Positions 8,358 to 15,866 of a stretch of DNA of 64,000 nucleotides are shown here, piece by piece (within the stretch, counting starts at the first letter, position 1; the number at the start of each line of letters is the position of its first letter). Source of the DNA: JAAUSY01 sp964526735. Lineage in GTDB: Bacteria; Chloroflexota; Chloroflexia; Chloroflexales; Chloroflexaceae. A model generated the notes under the pieces. That model did no database searches, was not told the origin of the DNA, and saw only the letters and a program-made list of their open reading frames with translations. The stretch is from assembly GCA_964526735.1 (NCBI GenBank), contig CAZGLO010000001.1, positions 1 through 64,000 on the forward strand, read 5' to 3'. The translations under genes were made by a program, and so were the position numbers.

Positions 8358-9416
8358 ATGCAGCCTGCACAATCTGTTGCTCAACACTCAGATGGTTCTG
8401 ATGGTGTGATGGAAGAAGAGCAACGATTAAAAAACTTTCCTATCTCCTTTTTTGCGACTATTCTTGGTCTCACCGGCACGACAATTGCCTTTCAACGGGC
8501 AGAGATGATCCTCAAATGGCCGTTTCAGGTCAGCCCTATCATCTTGACACTCACGGTGTTTCTCTTTTTCATGCTGCTGGTGCTGTACACCGTCAAAATC
8601 GTCCTCTACCCGGAGGAAGTCAAGCATGAAGCACGTCACCCTGTCCGCATCAACTTCTTCCCTACGCTGTCGATTAGCCTGTTGCTGATGAATATTGCGT
8701 TTCATTCCATCAGCGATCCGGTCTCGAAGTATTTGTGGATCATTGGGACGATCCTCCACGCCATTTTCTCGCTCTCGATTATGGCCTTTTGGATACAGCA
8801 CCCCAATTTTCAGATCAATCACTTCAATGCGGCGTGGTTTATCCCCGTGGTCGGGAATATTCTTGTCCCTGTGACTGGTGCAGAGCACGGGTTTTTGGAA
8901 GTGTCGTGGTTTTTCTTTAGTATTGGGTTTATTTTCTGGATTGTTCTGTTGACAATCCTGTTTAACCGATTGATTTTTCACCACCCTCTGCCACAAAAGC
9001 TGCTTCCCACGCTCTTTATTACGATTGCACCGCCGGCGGTCGGGTTTATTTCCTACGTCAAGGTCAATCATGAGCATGTGGACAACTTTGCGATTGTGCT
9101 CTACCACTTTGCATTATTCTCTTTCTTCCTGATGATCTTCCAGATCCGTATGTTTTCGAAGATCAAGTTTTTCTTGTCGTGGTGGGCCTATTCCTTCCCC
9201 ATCGCAGCCATGACCATCGCAACGCTCTTCCGGCTCAAGCTTATTCGCGATTGCATAGCCAACGATGCTGCTTGTCCCTACATGCCTCTTCATGTCAATT
9301 TCTATACCACGCTTGCGTATGGTCTGCTCGCCTTCCTGACGGTGGTGATTAGCATGTTGGTCATCCGAACGATTTTATCGGTCATGGCACGCGAGATTTG
9401 TGTGGTGGAAGATTAG
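8358..9416 (+). CDS. SLAC1/TehA-family anion channel-like membrane protein
   Basis: A 352-residue polytopic protein with about ten hydrophobic segments. The first segment, FFATILGLTGTTIAF, has the N-terminal TM1 signature of the SLAC1/TehA/Mae1 family, which conducts anions or exports tellurite or dicarboxylates. AGGAG lies eight bases before ATG 8358. The first 26 residues are polar and would face the cytoplasm. A small membrane protein gene starts 37 bases downstream and a terminator follows it, so this is a two-gene unit. The transported ion cannot be read from the sequence. Confidence 0.8.
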   Translation: MQPAQSVAQHSDGSDGVMEEEQRLKNFPISFFATILGLTGTTIAFQRAEMILKWPFQVSPIILTLTVFLFFMLLVLYTVKIVLYPEEVKHEARHPVRINFFPTLSISLLLMNIAFHSISDPVSKYLWIIGTILHAIFSLSIMAFWIQHPNFQINHFNAAWFIPVVGNILVPVTGAEHGFLEVSWFFFSIGFIFWIVLLTILFNRLIFHHPLPQKLLPTLFITIAPPAVGFISYVKVNHEHVDNFAIVLYHFALFSFFLMIFQIRMFSKIKFFLSWWAYSFPIAAMTIATLFRLKLIRDCIANDAACPYMPLHVNFYTTLAYGLLAFLTVVISMLVIRTILSVMAREICVVED

Positions 9417-9453
9417 GATTGTTTGTTTTTTCTTATAGAGAGGAGTTTCTATC

Positions 9454-9663
9454 GTGATTCGGTTTATTCGTATGGCTCATCGGTGGGTGGCCCCGCTCTT
9501 CATCATCGCCATGGTTGCGGTCGCGTTGACCGGCTTCCCAAAGCCTGCAAATATCGCACAGGTTGCGCAACAGGCTTTGATGATGCTCTTGGCGCTTTCG
9601 GGTCTTGTCTTGTTCTTCTACCCGCTGTTCGCAAAGAGAAAGCGCTCTAACGACTCTGAGTAA
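9454..9663 (+). CDS. small two-helix membrane protein
   Basis: The 69-residue product starts at GTG 9454, with AGGAG eight to ten bases upstream. Two hydrophobic segments are visible (about 11-28 and 41-58). The first is preceded by MAHRWVAPLF, and a basic/acidic tail (KRKRSNDSE) ends the protein. No family is recognised. The HRW motif before a transmembrane helix is also common in heme-binding membrane proteins, but one His is weak evidence. Its position directly behind the SLAC1-type gene and before their shared terminator suggests an accessory subunit. Confidence 0.6.
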   Translation: MIRFIRMAHRWVAPLFIIAMVAVALTGFPKPANIAQVAQQALMMLLALSGLVLFFYPLFAKRKRSNDSE

Positions 9664-9707
9664 TGTCTTTACCATTCTGACCGCGTGAGTAAGGGCGAAG
9701 ACACGCA

Positions 9708-9758
9708 AAAGGGGGAGAAGTGGAGGGTGTTCCAACACTTCCGCCCCCTTGTGTTTTT
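9708..9758. terminator. bidirectional intrinsic terminator
   Basis: AAGGGGG...GAAGTG pairs with CACTT...CCCCCTT (9708-9750). A T run (9754-9758) follows on the plus strand, and AAAA (9707-9710) gives a T run on the minus strand. It lies between the convergent SLAC1-unit and glcF-like genes and can serve both. Confidence 0.7.
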
Positions 9759-9771
9759 CCCCTACCAGTAG

Positions 9772-11199
9772 CTACCCGCGCCGATAGGCTTGATATGCCT
9801 CGTCAAGCAACTCCACCACGTACCGCACCTCGACAGCCTGGCCCTGCTTCCGAAGCTCTCCTGCCATCTGTACCGCACAACCCGGGTTGGTTGTCGCGAT
9901 GATTGTCGCTCCCGTGGCGAGAGCATGGCGGATCTTGCGTTGGCCAAGCCGTTGCGCCATCTCCGGCTGCGTGATGTTATACACCCCCGCGCTGCCGCAA
10001 CACACTGCACTCTCCTGCATCTCCCGCACCTCTAGCCCCGGAATGGCACGCAGTAGGTCGCGGGGCTGGACGCGGATGCGTTGGGCGTGGGCCAAATGGC
10101 ATGCGTCCTGGTAGGTGACGGTGTGTGGCAAAGAACCAAGCGTGGCGCGATTTATCTCGATAGCGCAGAGAAATTCGTGGATATCCTGCACCTGCTGGGC
10201 AAATGCAACCGCCTCATCATGCCATTCGGGGTCGTCTGCCAGCAATTCGCCATACTCTTTGAGCGTACTGCCACACCCCGCCGCATTGACGATGATCGCA
10301 TCAAATGGCCTACTCTGGCCTTCCCCCGCCGCGGCCCGAAATGCCGCGATATTGTGGCGGGCAAGCGCACGCCCTCCCTCCAAATCGCCGCTGTGGACGT
10401 GCAATGCGCCACAACACCCTTGATGAGGCGGCAACACCACTTCACACCCATTATGCTGCAGCACCCGTATGGTCGCCTCATGCACATGGGCAAAAGCCGT
10501 ACTCATAATGCAGCCGGTCAGCAGTGCAACCGTGTAACGGCGCTCTCCGATGGCGGGGTAGACTTGCCCCTGCGGCGTCGTGAATGGGCGGCTCATAGGC
10601 GGCAAAAGCGCTTCAAGGTCGTTCAAATCGCCCATCCCAAACTTCTTGAGGAGAGGTATCGCTCGCACCAGCCGCTGTATGCCACTGCGTTGGTAGAGGG
10701 CTAGCAGGCCGGAAAAACGGCGAAACCACGTCATATCGGCGAAGAGACGGCGGAAGACCACCCATCGCAATACCCGTTGCCACCACGGACGCGGCAGAAG
10801 CTCATCAGGTGCGACGCCAATCGACATCACCTCTGCCAACTCACGTCCTTGCTCTATCTGCGCGCGGCAGGCCTCAAGCATCACCCCGTAGCGCACCCCA
10901 CTAGGGCAGACCGCCTCACACGCCCGGCAGTTGAGGCATTGGGCCATCTGCTCCTGAAACACCGCGCTGTTAAGGCCAATACGGCCCTCCTTCACCCCCC
11001 GCATCAGGTAGATACGACCGCGGGGCGAAGATGGTTCCACGCCCGTTTCGCGGTAGGTGGGGCATGAGGAGAGACACAATGCGCAGTGGATGCACGCATG
11101 GAGGTTGTCTGCTTGGGGGATATCAGTGCCATAGAACCCCAATGCCACCCGTGCATCAGTGGTGTGGGGAGTGTGTTGGAGGTGTTGCTGATCGGACAT
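9772..11199 (-). CDS. glycolate oxidase iron-sulfur subunit-like (Fe-S)-binding protein
   Basis: The 475-residue product has two CxxCxxCxxxCP ferredoxin motifs near residues 37-100 (CIHCALCLSSCP and CLNCRACEAVCP), which hold two [4Fe-4S] clusters. Two CCG domains follow: HQGCCGALH near 262 and VCCGSAGVYN near 406. This is the layout of GlcF, the electron-transfer subunit of glycolate dehydrogenase GlcDEF, and of related lactate and glycerol-3-phosphate systems. The flavin subunits GlcD/GlcE are not adjacent, so the partner must be encoded elsewhere. A tartronate-semialdehyde-reductase-like gene lies 14 bases upstream, which favours glycolate/glyoxylate metabolism over lactate use. Confidence 0.82.
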   Translation of the reverse strand: MSDQQHLQHTPHTTDARVALGFYGTDIPQADNLHACIHCALCLSSCPTYRETGVEPSSPRGRIYLMRGVKEGRIGLNSAVFQEQMAQCLNCRACEAVCPSGVRYGVMLEACRAQIEQGRELAEVMSIGVAPDELLPRPWWQRVLRWVVFRRLFADMTWFRRFSGLLALYQRSGIQRLVRAIPLLKKFGMGDLNDLEALLPPMSRPFTTPQGQVYPAIGERRYTVALLTGCIMSTAFAHVHEATIRVLQHNGCEVVLPPHQGCCGALHVHSGDLEGGRALARHNIAAFRAAAGEGQSRPFDAIIVNAAGCGSTLKEYGELLADDPEWHDEAVAFAQQVQDIHEFLCAIEINRATLGSLPHTVTYQDACHLAHAQRIRVQPRDLLRAIPGLEVREMQESAVCCGSAGVYNITQPEMAQRLGQRKIRHALATGATIIATTNPGCAVQMAGELRKQGQAVEVRYVVELLDEAYQAYRRG

Positions 11200-11213
11200 T
11201 AAGTTACGTCACC

Positions 11214-12134
11214 CTATTGCTCTGTTTCACGACGCGGGGTGCCGGTCGCGATGGTCACATTGGCCGCATCCTGGTAGATCTTGCTGATGGAGCAGTAGTC
11301 TTGCCTGGCATACCCTTGCCCCTCCGCCAACTCATAGAGCTGATAGGCAAGGCCAGTCATCATCATGGGCACGCCAAGCGATTTGGCCGTCTCAAGCGCC
11401 GCGCCAAGGTCTTTCTGCATCAGGTGGGTGGCGAACCCCGGGTCATAATTATCCTTGAGCATGCGGTCTTTGAGCCATTGGTCAAGGAGGAAGTTTGCCC
11501 CCGCCGATTGCATAATCACGTCGCGCATGACACTCGCATCGCCGCCCGCCTTGGTGGCCAGGGTGAAGGCCTCTGCGATGCCGACCATCATCAGCCCAGC
11601 GATGACGTTGTTGGCCAGCTTAACGGTCTGGCCCATGCCGTTGGGGCCGAGGTGGGTGACACTCTTGCCAAGCACATTGAGAACCGGCTCAACCCGCTCA
11701 AAGACCTCCCGTTCTCCCCCCACCATGATGGCTAATTCACCTTTGGCTGCGCGCTCAGGGCCGCCGCTGATAGGCGCATCGAGCATGTGGATACCGTGTT
11801 CGGCCAAGATACCCGCAATACTCTGCGAATCGATGGGCGCGATGGTGCTGCAATCAATCACAACCGTGTTTGCCACCGCGCCGCGGAGGATCCCCTCCTC
11901 CCCAAGGCAGACCTCATCAACTTGCGGGGCATCGGGGACACAGGTGAAGATAATATCACTTGCCTGCGCGACCTCCTTTGGGCTGGCAACGACATGTGCA
12001 CCAAGCGCGCGGAGGCGTTCGACCGGCTTTGGGTTGACGTGTCCGCACGTGGTGAGCTGATAGCCGCTCTGGATGAGGTGCGTGGCCATCGGTTCGCCTA
12101 TCGTGCCGAGGCCGATAAACCCAATCTTTGGCAT
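11214..12134 (-). CDS. 2-hydroxy-3-oxopropionate (tartronate semialdehyde) reductase-like dehydrogenase
   Basis: A beta-hydroxyacid dehydrogenase of 306 residues. IGFIGLGTIGEPM is the Rossmann dinucleotide-binding loop, DAPISGGPERA is the substrate loop and GQTVKLANN holds the catalytic Lys. The C-terminal all-alpha dimerisation domain follows. The family reduces tartronate semialdehyde to glycerate (GarR/GlxR) or oxidises 3-hydroxyisobutyrate (MmsB), and motif reading alone does not separate these. The gene is directly upstream of the GlcF-like gene (14-base gap), so an operon for glycolate to glyoxylate to glycerate is the best reading. Confidence 0.82.
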   Translation of the reverse strand: MPKIGFIGLGTIGEPMATHLIQSGYQLTTCGHVNPKPVERLRALGAHVVASPKEVAQASDIIFTCVPDAPQVDEVCLGEEGILRGAVANTVVIDCSTIAPIDSQSIAGILAEHGIHMLDAPISGGPERAAKGELAIMVGGEREVFERVEPVLNVLGKSVTHLGPNGMGQTVKLANNVIAGLMMVGIAEAFTLATKAGGDASVMRDVIMQSAGANFLLDQWLKDRMLKDNYDPGFATHLMQKDLGAALETAKSLGVPMMMTGLAYQLYELAEGQGYARQDYCSISKIYQDAANVTIATGTPRRETEQ

Positions 12135-12204
12135 ATCGTCTCCCTCTTTCTAGTGTTCTTCGTCCGTATCATCCTCAATCGCTTGTACCGCTTGTATAGA
12201 TGAG

Positions 12205-13443
12205 CTATGGAGCACTTGAATGCACCTGATAGCTGTTGATGATCGCATTGGTTGTCTCTTGGAGATTGACAAATTGGTCTTCGGGGACAATCACCCATAA
12301 AATAGAGACGAGGTCGGCGTCCTGCTGAATAAAGCTATTGCCAAGCAGCGAGACCATCGTGTCGTCTATCCGCTCGTCGTAGGTGAACGACACCCGAACG
12401 CTGCCATCTGGCTGCAATTCCGGCTCATGCACCACCACATCCCCCCGCTCGGCAAACCCTTGCTGGATACTTTGCTGGAGGAGTGAGCCTAGTTCTCCTG
12501 TGGTACGCCGTGGCCCTTCCGCCGGAATGACCATCACGGAGATGAGGCCATTCTCCTGTGGCGCGACGAAGTTGATCAACGTCATATCATCATCGCTGCG
12601 GTCTTCAAGATTCCAGTTATTTGGTACGTTCACGGAGAACGTCCCATCAGGATGGGTGTAATTCCGCAATTCCCCAACGTCAACAGGGGTAGTCGGAGCA
12701 GTCATGCGCGGTTGGCCTCCGCCCTCCTCCACCAGCTCCTTGCCAAGCAGCCCAAAGAGGACGTTGTAGGGGGGGAGGTTTTCGGGGTGCAGCTCAAAGC
12801 GGGCACGCTCAAACCATTGCACCGTATACTCTTCGCCGTCTAAGATTTCGGAGCGCGGCTCACTGACCGGCATGCCAAATAACGCCAGACTTTCGGCTTC
12901 GGAGCTACCGGCTACCCCATCAAGCTCAAGCCCATTGGAGTTCCATGCCTGCAGAAAGTCATCGCACACGGTGTGTTCTGTCTCGGCGAAGTAGCGGCAC
13001 CCCGTGACTGGCTCCCCTTTGTCAAGGGTGAACCAATTTACGCCTTGCTGCTCAAGCGCATCGACGCCAAGCCGCCCAAGCAGTACATCGTAGGGCGGGT
13101 CAAATTCGGGGTGGAGTTCAAGGCGGTTGCGCTCAAACCACTGCACTTGAACCGGCTGACCTTCGATGATCTCTTGATATTGTTCGGTGATGGGGTAGCC
13201 AAACACCGTTAAGCCGTCATTTTGCTCCCAAAACTCGCGTATCCGGCCTGAAATGCAGTAGCCCGTTTCGGGGAAACAACGCGCGTCATCTTGCTGTGCA
13301 TGCGCCACCCCGCCCGCAGCAGAGGGGGCAAACGCCAACCAACACGTCATGATAATCACCCATATGGCCACCCATCGCGTCAGGGCGGGACGGCGGCGAT
13401 TGGGGTGGCGTGGGTGGCTTGATACGAGGGGCAGAGATACCAT
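12205..13443 (-). CDS. secreted protein with two LGFP-like repeats and a PsbP/LpqN-like domain
   Basis: A 412-residue exported protein with a long positively charged signal peptide probably cut after AHA. Two repeats of about 85 residues follow. Each begins with F-x-E-T, has a (V/L)FGxP(V/I)(T/S)E core and closes with VQWFER-R-ELHPE and a G-LG motif. They resemble the LGFP cell-wall-associated repeats and the repeats of the VanW protein at 52.5 kb. The last 150 residues (YTHPDGTFSVNVPNNW onward) look like a PsbP/LpqN-type beta domain. ATG 13443 overlaps the msrB stop codon by one base (TGATG), a classic coupling arrangement. Function is unknown; a cell-surface binding role is inferred. Confidence 0.72.
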   Translation of the reverse strand: MVSLPLVSSHPRHPNRRRPALTRWVAIWVIIMTCWLAFAPSAAGGVAHAQQDDARCFPETGYCISGRIREFWEQNDGLTVFGYPITEQYQEIIEGQPVQVQWFERNRLELHPEFDPPYDVLLGRLGVDALEQQGVNWFTLDKGEPVTGCRYFAETEHTVCDDFLQAWNSNGLELDGVAGSSEAESLALFGMPVSEPRSEILDGEEYTVQWFERARFELHPENLPPYNVLFGLLGKELVEEGGGQPRMTAPTTPVDVGELRNYTHPDGTFSVNVPNNWNLEDRSDDDMTLINFVAPQENGLISVMVIPAEGPRRTTGELGSLLQQSIQQGFAERGDVVVHEPELQPDGSVRVSFTYDERIDDTMVSLLGNSFIQQDADLVSILWVIVPEDQFVNLQETTNAIINSYQVHSSAP

Positions 13444-13883
13444 CAATCCTTATCCTTATCACTCGGTGTATCGGGTGTATCGGGTGTATCGTCTGAAGTA
13501 AGGTTGAGCGACACTGAATTGATGCAATAGCGTTGGCGGGTGGGCTGAGGGCCATCATCAAAGACGTGGCCAAGATGTGCGCCACATGCCCCGCATACCA
13601 CCTCGGTTCGCTGCATGCCGTGGCTCGAGTCGGAGTGCATCTCAACGCTGTCGGGGGAGACAGGTGCGTAGAAGCTTGGCCACCCCGTGCCAGAGTCATA
13701 TTTGGTGTCGGAGTGGAAGAGCGGTTTGTCGCAGCAGACACAGCGATAAACACCCTCCGCCTTGCTATCCCAGTAGATGCCGGTGAAGGGACGTTCTGTG
13801 CCTTTTTGGCGGCACACTTGGTATTGCTCTGGCGTCAATTCTTGTTGCCATTGTTCGTCAGACTTCTTTATCTTCTTGGGCAT
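13443..13883 (-). CDS. msrB: peptide-methionine (R)-S-oxide reductase MsrB
   Basis: MsrB reduces methionine-R-sulfoxide in proteins. The 146-residue product has the full fold signature: two zinc-binding CxxC pairs (CVCC near 49-52 and CGAC near 98-101), SGTGWPSF near 64-71 and the catalytic Cys in RYCINSVSL near 118-126. The protein ends in a DTP/DKD-rich tail partly produced by three 9-bp tandem repeats (13465-13491), outside the catalytic fold. No signal peptide is present, so it acts in the cytoplasm. The downstream secreted repeat protein is translationally coupled to it. Confidence 0.95.
   Translation of the reverse strand: MPKKIKKSDEQWQQELTPEQYQVCRQKGTERPFTGIYWDSKAEGVYRCVCCDKPLFHSDTKYDSGTGWPSFYAPVSPDSVEMHSDSSHGMQRTEVVCGACGAHLGHVFDDGPQPTRQRYCINSVSLNLTSDDTPDTPDTPSDKDKD
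13465..13491 (-). repeat. three 9-bp tandem repeats in the msrB tail
   Basis: Three perfect copies of GGTGTATCG (plus-strand sense) encode the repeated Asp-Thr-Pro unit of the MsrB C-terminal tail. Confidence 0.8.
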
Positions 13884-13983
13884 AGGATTTCACCTTATTT
13901 CGATGCAAATATGCGTATCCTTCTCCCCCATGCTACCACGATTCTGGTTTTCCCTTCCCTTTCTGCCTTGCAGTGCGCCACCG

Positions 13984-13992
13984 ATTATAGCA
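13984..13992 (-). promoter_or_regulatory. putative extended -10 promoter of msrB
   Basis: The minus strand reads TGCTATAAT, a perfect extended -10. It ends about 100 bases before the msrB start and lies just after the terminator of the upstream sunset-domain gene, where a promoter is expected. The same 14-base context recurs upstream of parA at 27978. Confidence 0.5.
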
Positions 13993-14022
13993 TAGCGCTT
14001 CCTCTTGGCCGCCACTCCAATA

Positions 14023-14065
14023 GAAAACCCGCCACAACCACGTACAGTCTCGTGGCTGGCGGCGG
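14023..14065 (-). terminator. intrinsic terminator of the sunset-domain gene
   Basis: On the minus strand, CCGCCAGCCACG pairs with CGTGGTTGTGGCGG and is followed by GTTTTC. It lies 35 bases after the stop of the gene at 14100. Confidence 0.6.
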
Positions 14066-14099
14066 GTATGGCGCTTCGCCCTTCCACCTCTCCCGTACT

Positions 14100-14849
14100 C
14101 TACCGCTGGGAAGCCCTATACTTCTCTGGTATCTCCTCGATTGTATCAAAGCACTCTACATTTTCGTAGGTTCTATCGTAGAATGCCCCACCCGGCACGT
14201 GATAGATATCCTTGCTTTTATTGCCCTTTATTTGGCCTTTCTCGCACGGCCAATACGGAGGATCGACCTTGCACCCCCCGCCATCGTTGCCGCAATCATA
14301 CAGCGTATGGTCAGAGAAGGTAGTTGGGTTGGGCAGCTCAGAAGCGGTTGAGGTTGGGGTATTGGTAGGTGTGTCGGTGGCGGTTTCATCCGCGTCGTCC
14401 TGCTCATTATCGTCATCTGGCGTGGCAGTGGGCGTATTGGTGGATCGGGGGGTATTGGTAGGGCGGGGCGTGTCTTCTTTTGATGCAGTAGTGGCGGCTG
14501 CCTCTGCCTCTATGGTTTGTAGCTCTTCGGGGTGAGGCACAACACACCACGTCGAGGTAATCACCTGTGAAGTTCCTCTCACCCGCACCTCGACCAGATA
14601 ATCGCCCGGAGCCTCGACCACCTCGATAGGAATGCGATAGTTGCCCTGGTCATTGGTCAGCCCGCCACCCACTGGTCTCCCATCCCAGTAGGCCACCAAG
14701 CTGTGGCGGGGCGGGCCACTCCCCTCAAGAAAGGCCATCGTTTGTGGTTCGCAGGTGCGGCGGGGGAACGTATCATTGTTGGTTCCCTGCGCGACGGTGA
14801 TCGACACCATCCCCACAATGAGTATCAAGCCAGCGATGAGCTTTTTCAT
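14100..14849 (-). CDS. secreted sunset-domain protein
   Basis: A 249-residue exported protein with a signal peptide (first about 20 residues, ending TVAQ). The N-terminal beta-rich domain (about 25-105) resembles an Ig-like/CNA-B module with two cysteines. A long Thr/Pro/Asp linker (TPRPTNTPRSTNTP and so on) follows. The last 55 residues, with IKGN, IYHVPGGAFYDRT and ECFDTIEE, match the small 'sunset' domain found in secreted nucleases and other surface proteins. No nuclease catalytic motif is present, so it is probably a binding or structural protein. It is transcribed divergently from the DUF11 protein, which has the same linker style. Confidence 0.7.
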   Translation of the reverse strand: MKKLIAGLILIVGMVSITVAQGTNNDTFPRRTCEPQTMAFLEGSGPPRHSLVAYWDGRPVGGGLTNDQGNYRIPIEVVEAPGDYLVEVRVRGTSQVITSTWCVVPHPEELQTIEAEAAATTASKEDTPRPTNTPRSTNTPTATPDDDNEQDDADETATDTPTNTPTSTASELPNPTTFSDHTLYDCGNDGGGCKVDPPYWPCEKGQIKGNKSKDIYHVPGGAFYDRTYENVECFDTIEEIPEKYRASQR

Positions 14850-14951
14850 GATATTTCTCCCAAAGTCTCTTCATAGATTGGTTTGCCACGAAAAGAGTCA
14901 CCATATCGTCATCTTGTTATCTTGTTTTTCATCGCCTACCTACGTGGTCTG

Positions 14952-14960
14952 TGGTATTAT
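14952..14960 (+). promoter_or_regulatory. putative extended -10 promoter of the DUF11 gene
   Basis: TGGTATTAT lies 42 bases upstream of ATG 15003. It fits the TGnTANNAT form seen before ruvA, rlmD-like, VanW and other genes of the window. Its position also argues against translation starting at the earlier ATG at 14883. Confidence 0.45.
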
Positions 14961-15002
14961 TTGGATATCACAGCGACATTTGTTATGAGGAAGTGGGGAT
15001 AT

Positions 15003-15830
15003 ATGAGAAAAAACGTTCTTTCATCGATAGTTATCCTGTTCTTGTTGAGCATCATAGCGGGAGGATATGCTTCGCAGCAACTTACGAGCACCACAGCCAA
15101 CGCCGCCAATCAGCCTGACCAAGACCTGCCACCCCGCCCGACGGTACGGCCAACCGACCCGCCAACCGCCACGCCGCCCGATCCACCAACCAATACACCA
15201 CCGCCTATTCCGCCAACTGACACGCCAACATCTAAGCCTGTAGATCCAACCGATACGCCAACACCCGATCCTGTAGAGCCGACCATCACTCCAACCACCA
15301 CCCCAACCTCTTCAAACAATGGCGATGACGATGGCGGCGGGAGCGATGACGATGGCGGCGGGAGCGATGACAGCGATGACAAGGGCGGCGGAGGCGATGG
15401 AGGCGATGGGGGAGGGCTAGAACCCGATCCGGCTGTCGTCGCCCGGCAGAGCCTCTTGACCGCGAAGGTCGGCGAAAGCGTGATATATACGTTTGTAGCG
15501 ATGAATATGGGAGAAGGCGCGGCGTATGACGTGAAAGTGGTTGTTCCTCTCCCCTCATTTGCGACGCTGGTTGAGGCGACGACGAGTTGGGGGACGGTGA
15601 ATGCAATCGGCAATACCACGCGGGTCGATATCGGGAACCTCTACCCAGACGACCGCGTGACCATCCAGGTTGTGGCGAAGGTCGCCTATCACACGCTCCC
15701 CGGCAAAGCCGATGTGACAGCAACTATTATGGCTGAAGGTGGCGATATGGATAAGACAAACAATCGGGCTACCTCAGTGTTGTGGACGATGATCTCCTCC
15801 GGCTGGGGGATGGGAGGACGGGGCGGGTAG
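15003..15830 (+). CDS. secreted DUF11-domain protein with Pro/Thr and Asp/Gly linkers
   Basis: ATG 15003 gives MRKNVLSS and a standard signal peptide; the frame is open further upstream but the promoter argues against it. After the signal peptide comes a linker of about 65 residues rich in PPTATPPDPPTNTP units. A D/S/G-rich stretch follows, produced by 21-bp direct repeats near 15329-15370. The last about 130 residues form one DUF11 (conserved beta-sandwich repeat) domain: VGESVIYTFVAMNMGEGAAYDV, FATLVEATTSWG and VTATIMAEGGDMDKTNN are typical. Such proteins are cell-surface structural components. No sorting signal is visible; the end is Gly/Trp-rich. Confidence 0.7.
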   Translation: MRKNVLSSIVILFLLSIIAGGYASQQLTSTTANAANQPDQDLPPRPTVRPTDPPTATPPDPPTNTPPPIPPTDTPTSKPVDPTDTPTPDPVEPTITPTTTPTSSNNGDDDGGGSDDDGGGSDDSDDKGGGGDGGDGGGLEPDPAVVARQSLLTAKVGESVIYTFVAMNMGEGAAYDVKVVVPLPSFATLVEATTSWGTVNAIGNTTRVDIGNLYPDDRVTIQVVAKVAYHTLPGKADVTATIMAEGGDMDKTNNRATSVLWTMISSGWGMGGRGG

Positions 15831-15866
15831 CTGCGCCACCTTCTTCCTGACTATACCTTCGAGTGA

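Noticed and set aside
8204..8401. 65-codon open frame before the SLAC1-type gene
   Set aside because: No ribosome-binding site or family features, and it overlaps the well-supported start at 8358.
9454..9663. Small protein as a cytochrome b subunit
   Set aside because: Only one His is suitably placed and there is no second ligand or redox partner gene, so no heme role is claimed.
14100..14849. Sunset-domain protein as a secreted nuclease
   Set aside because: No thermonuclease or HNH catalytic residues are present; only the accessory sunset domain is recognisable.
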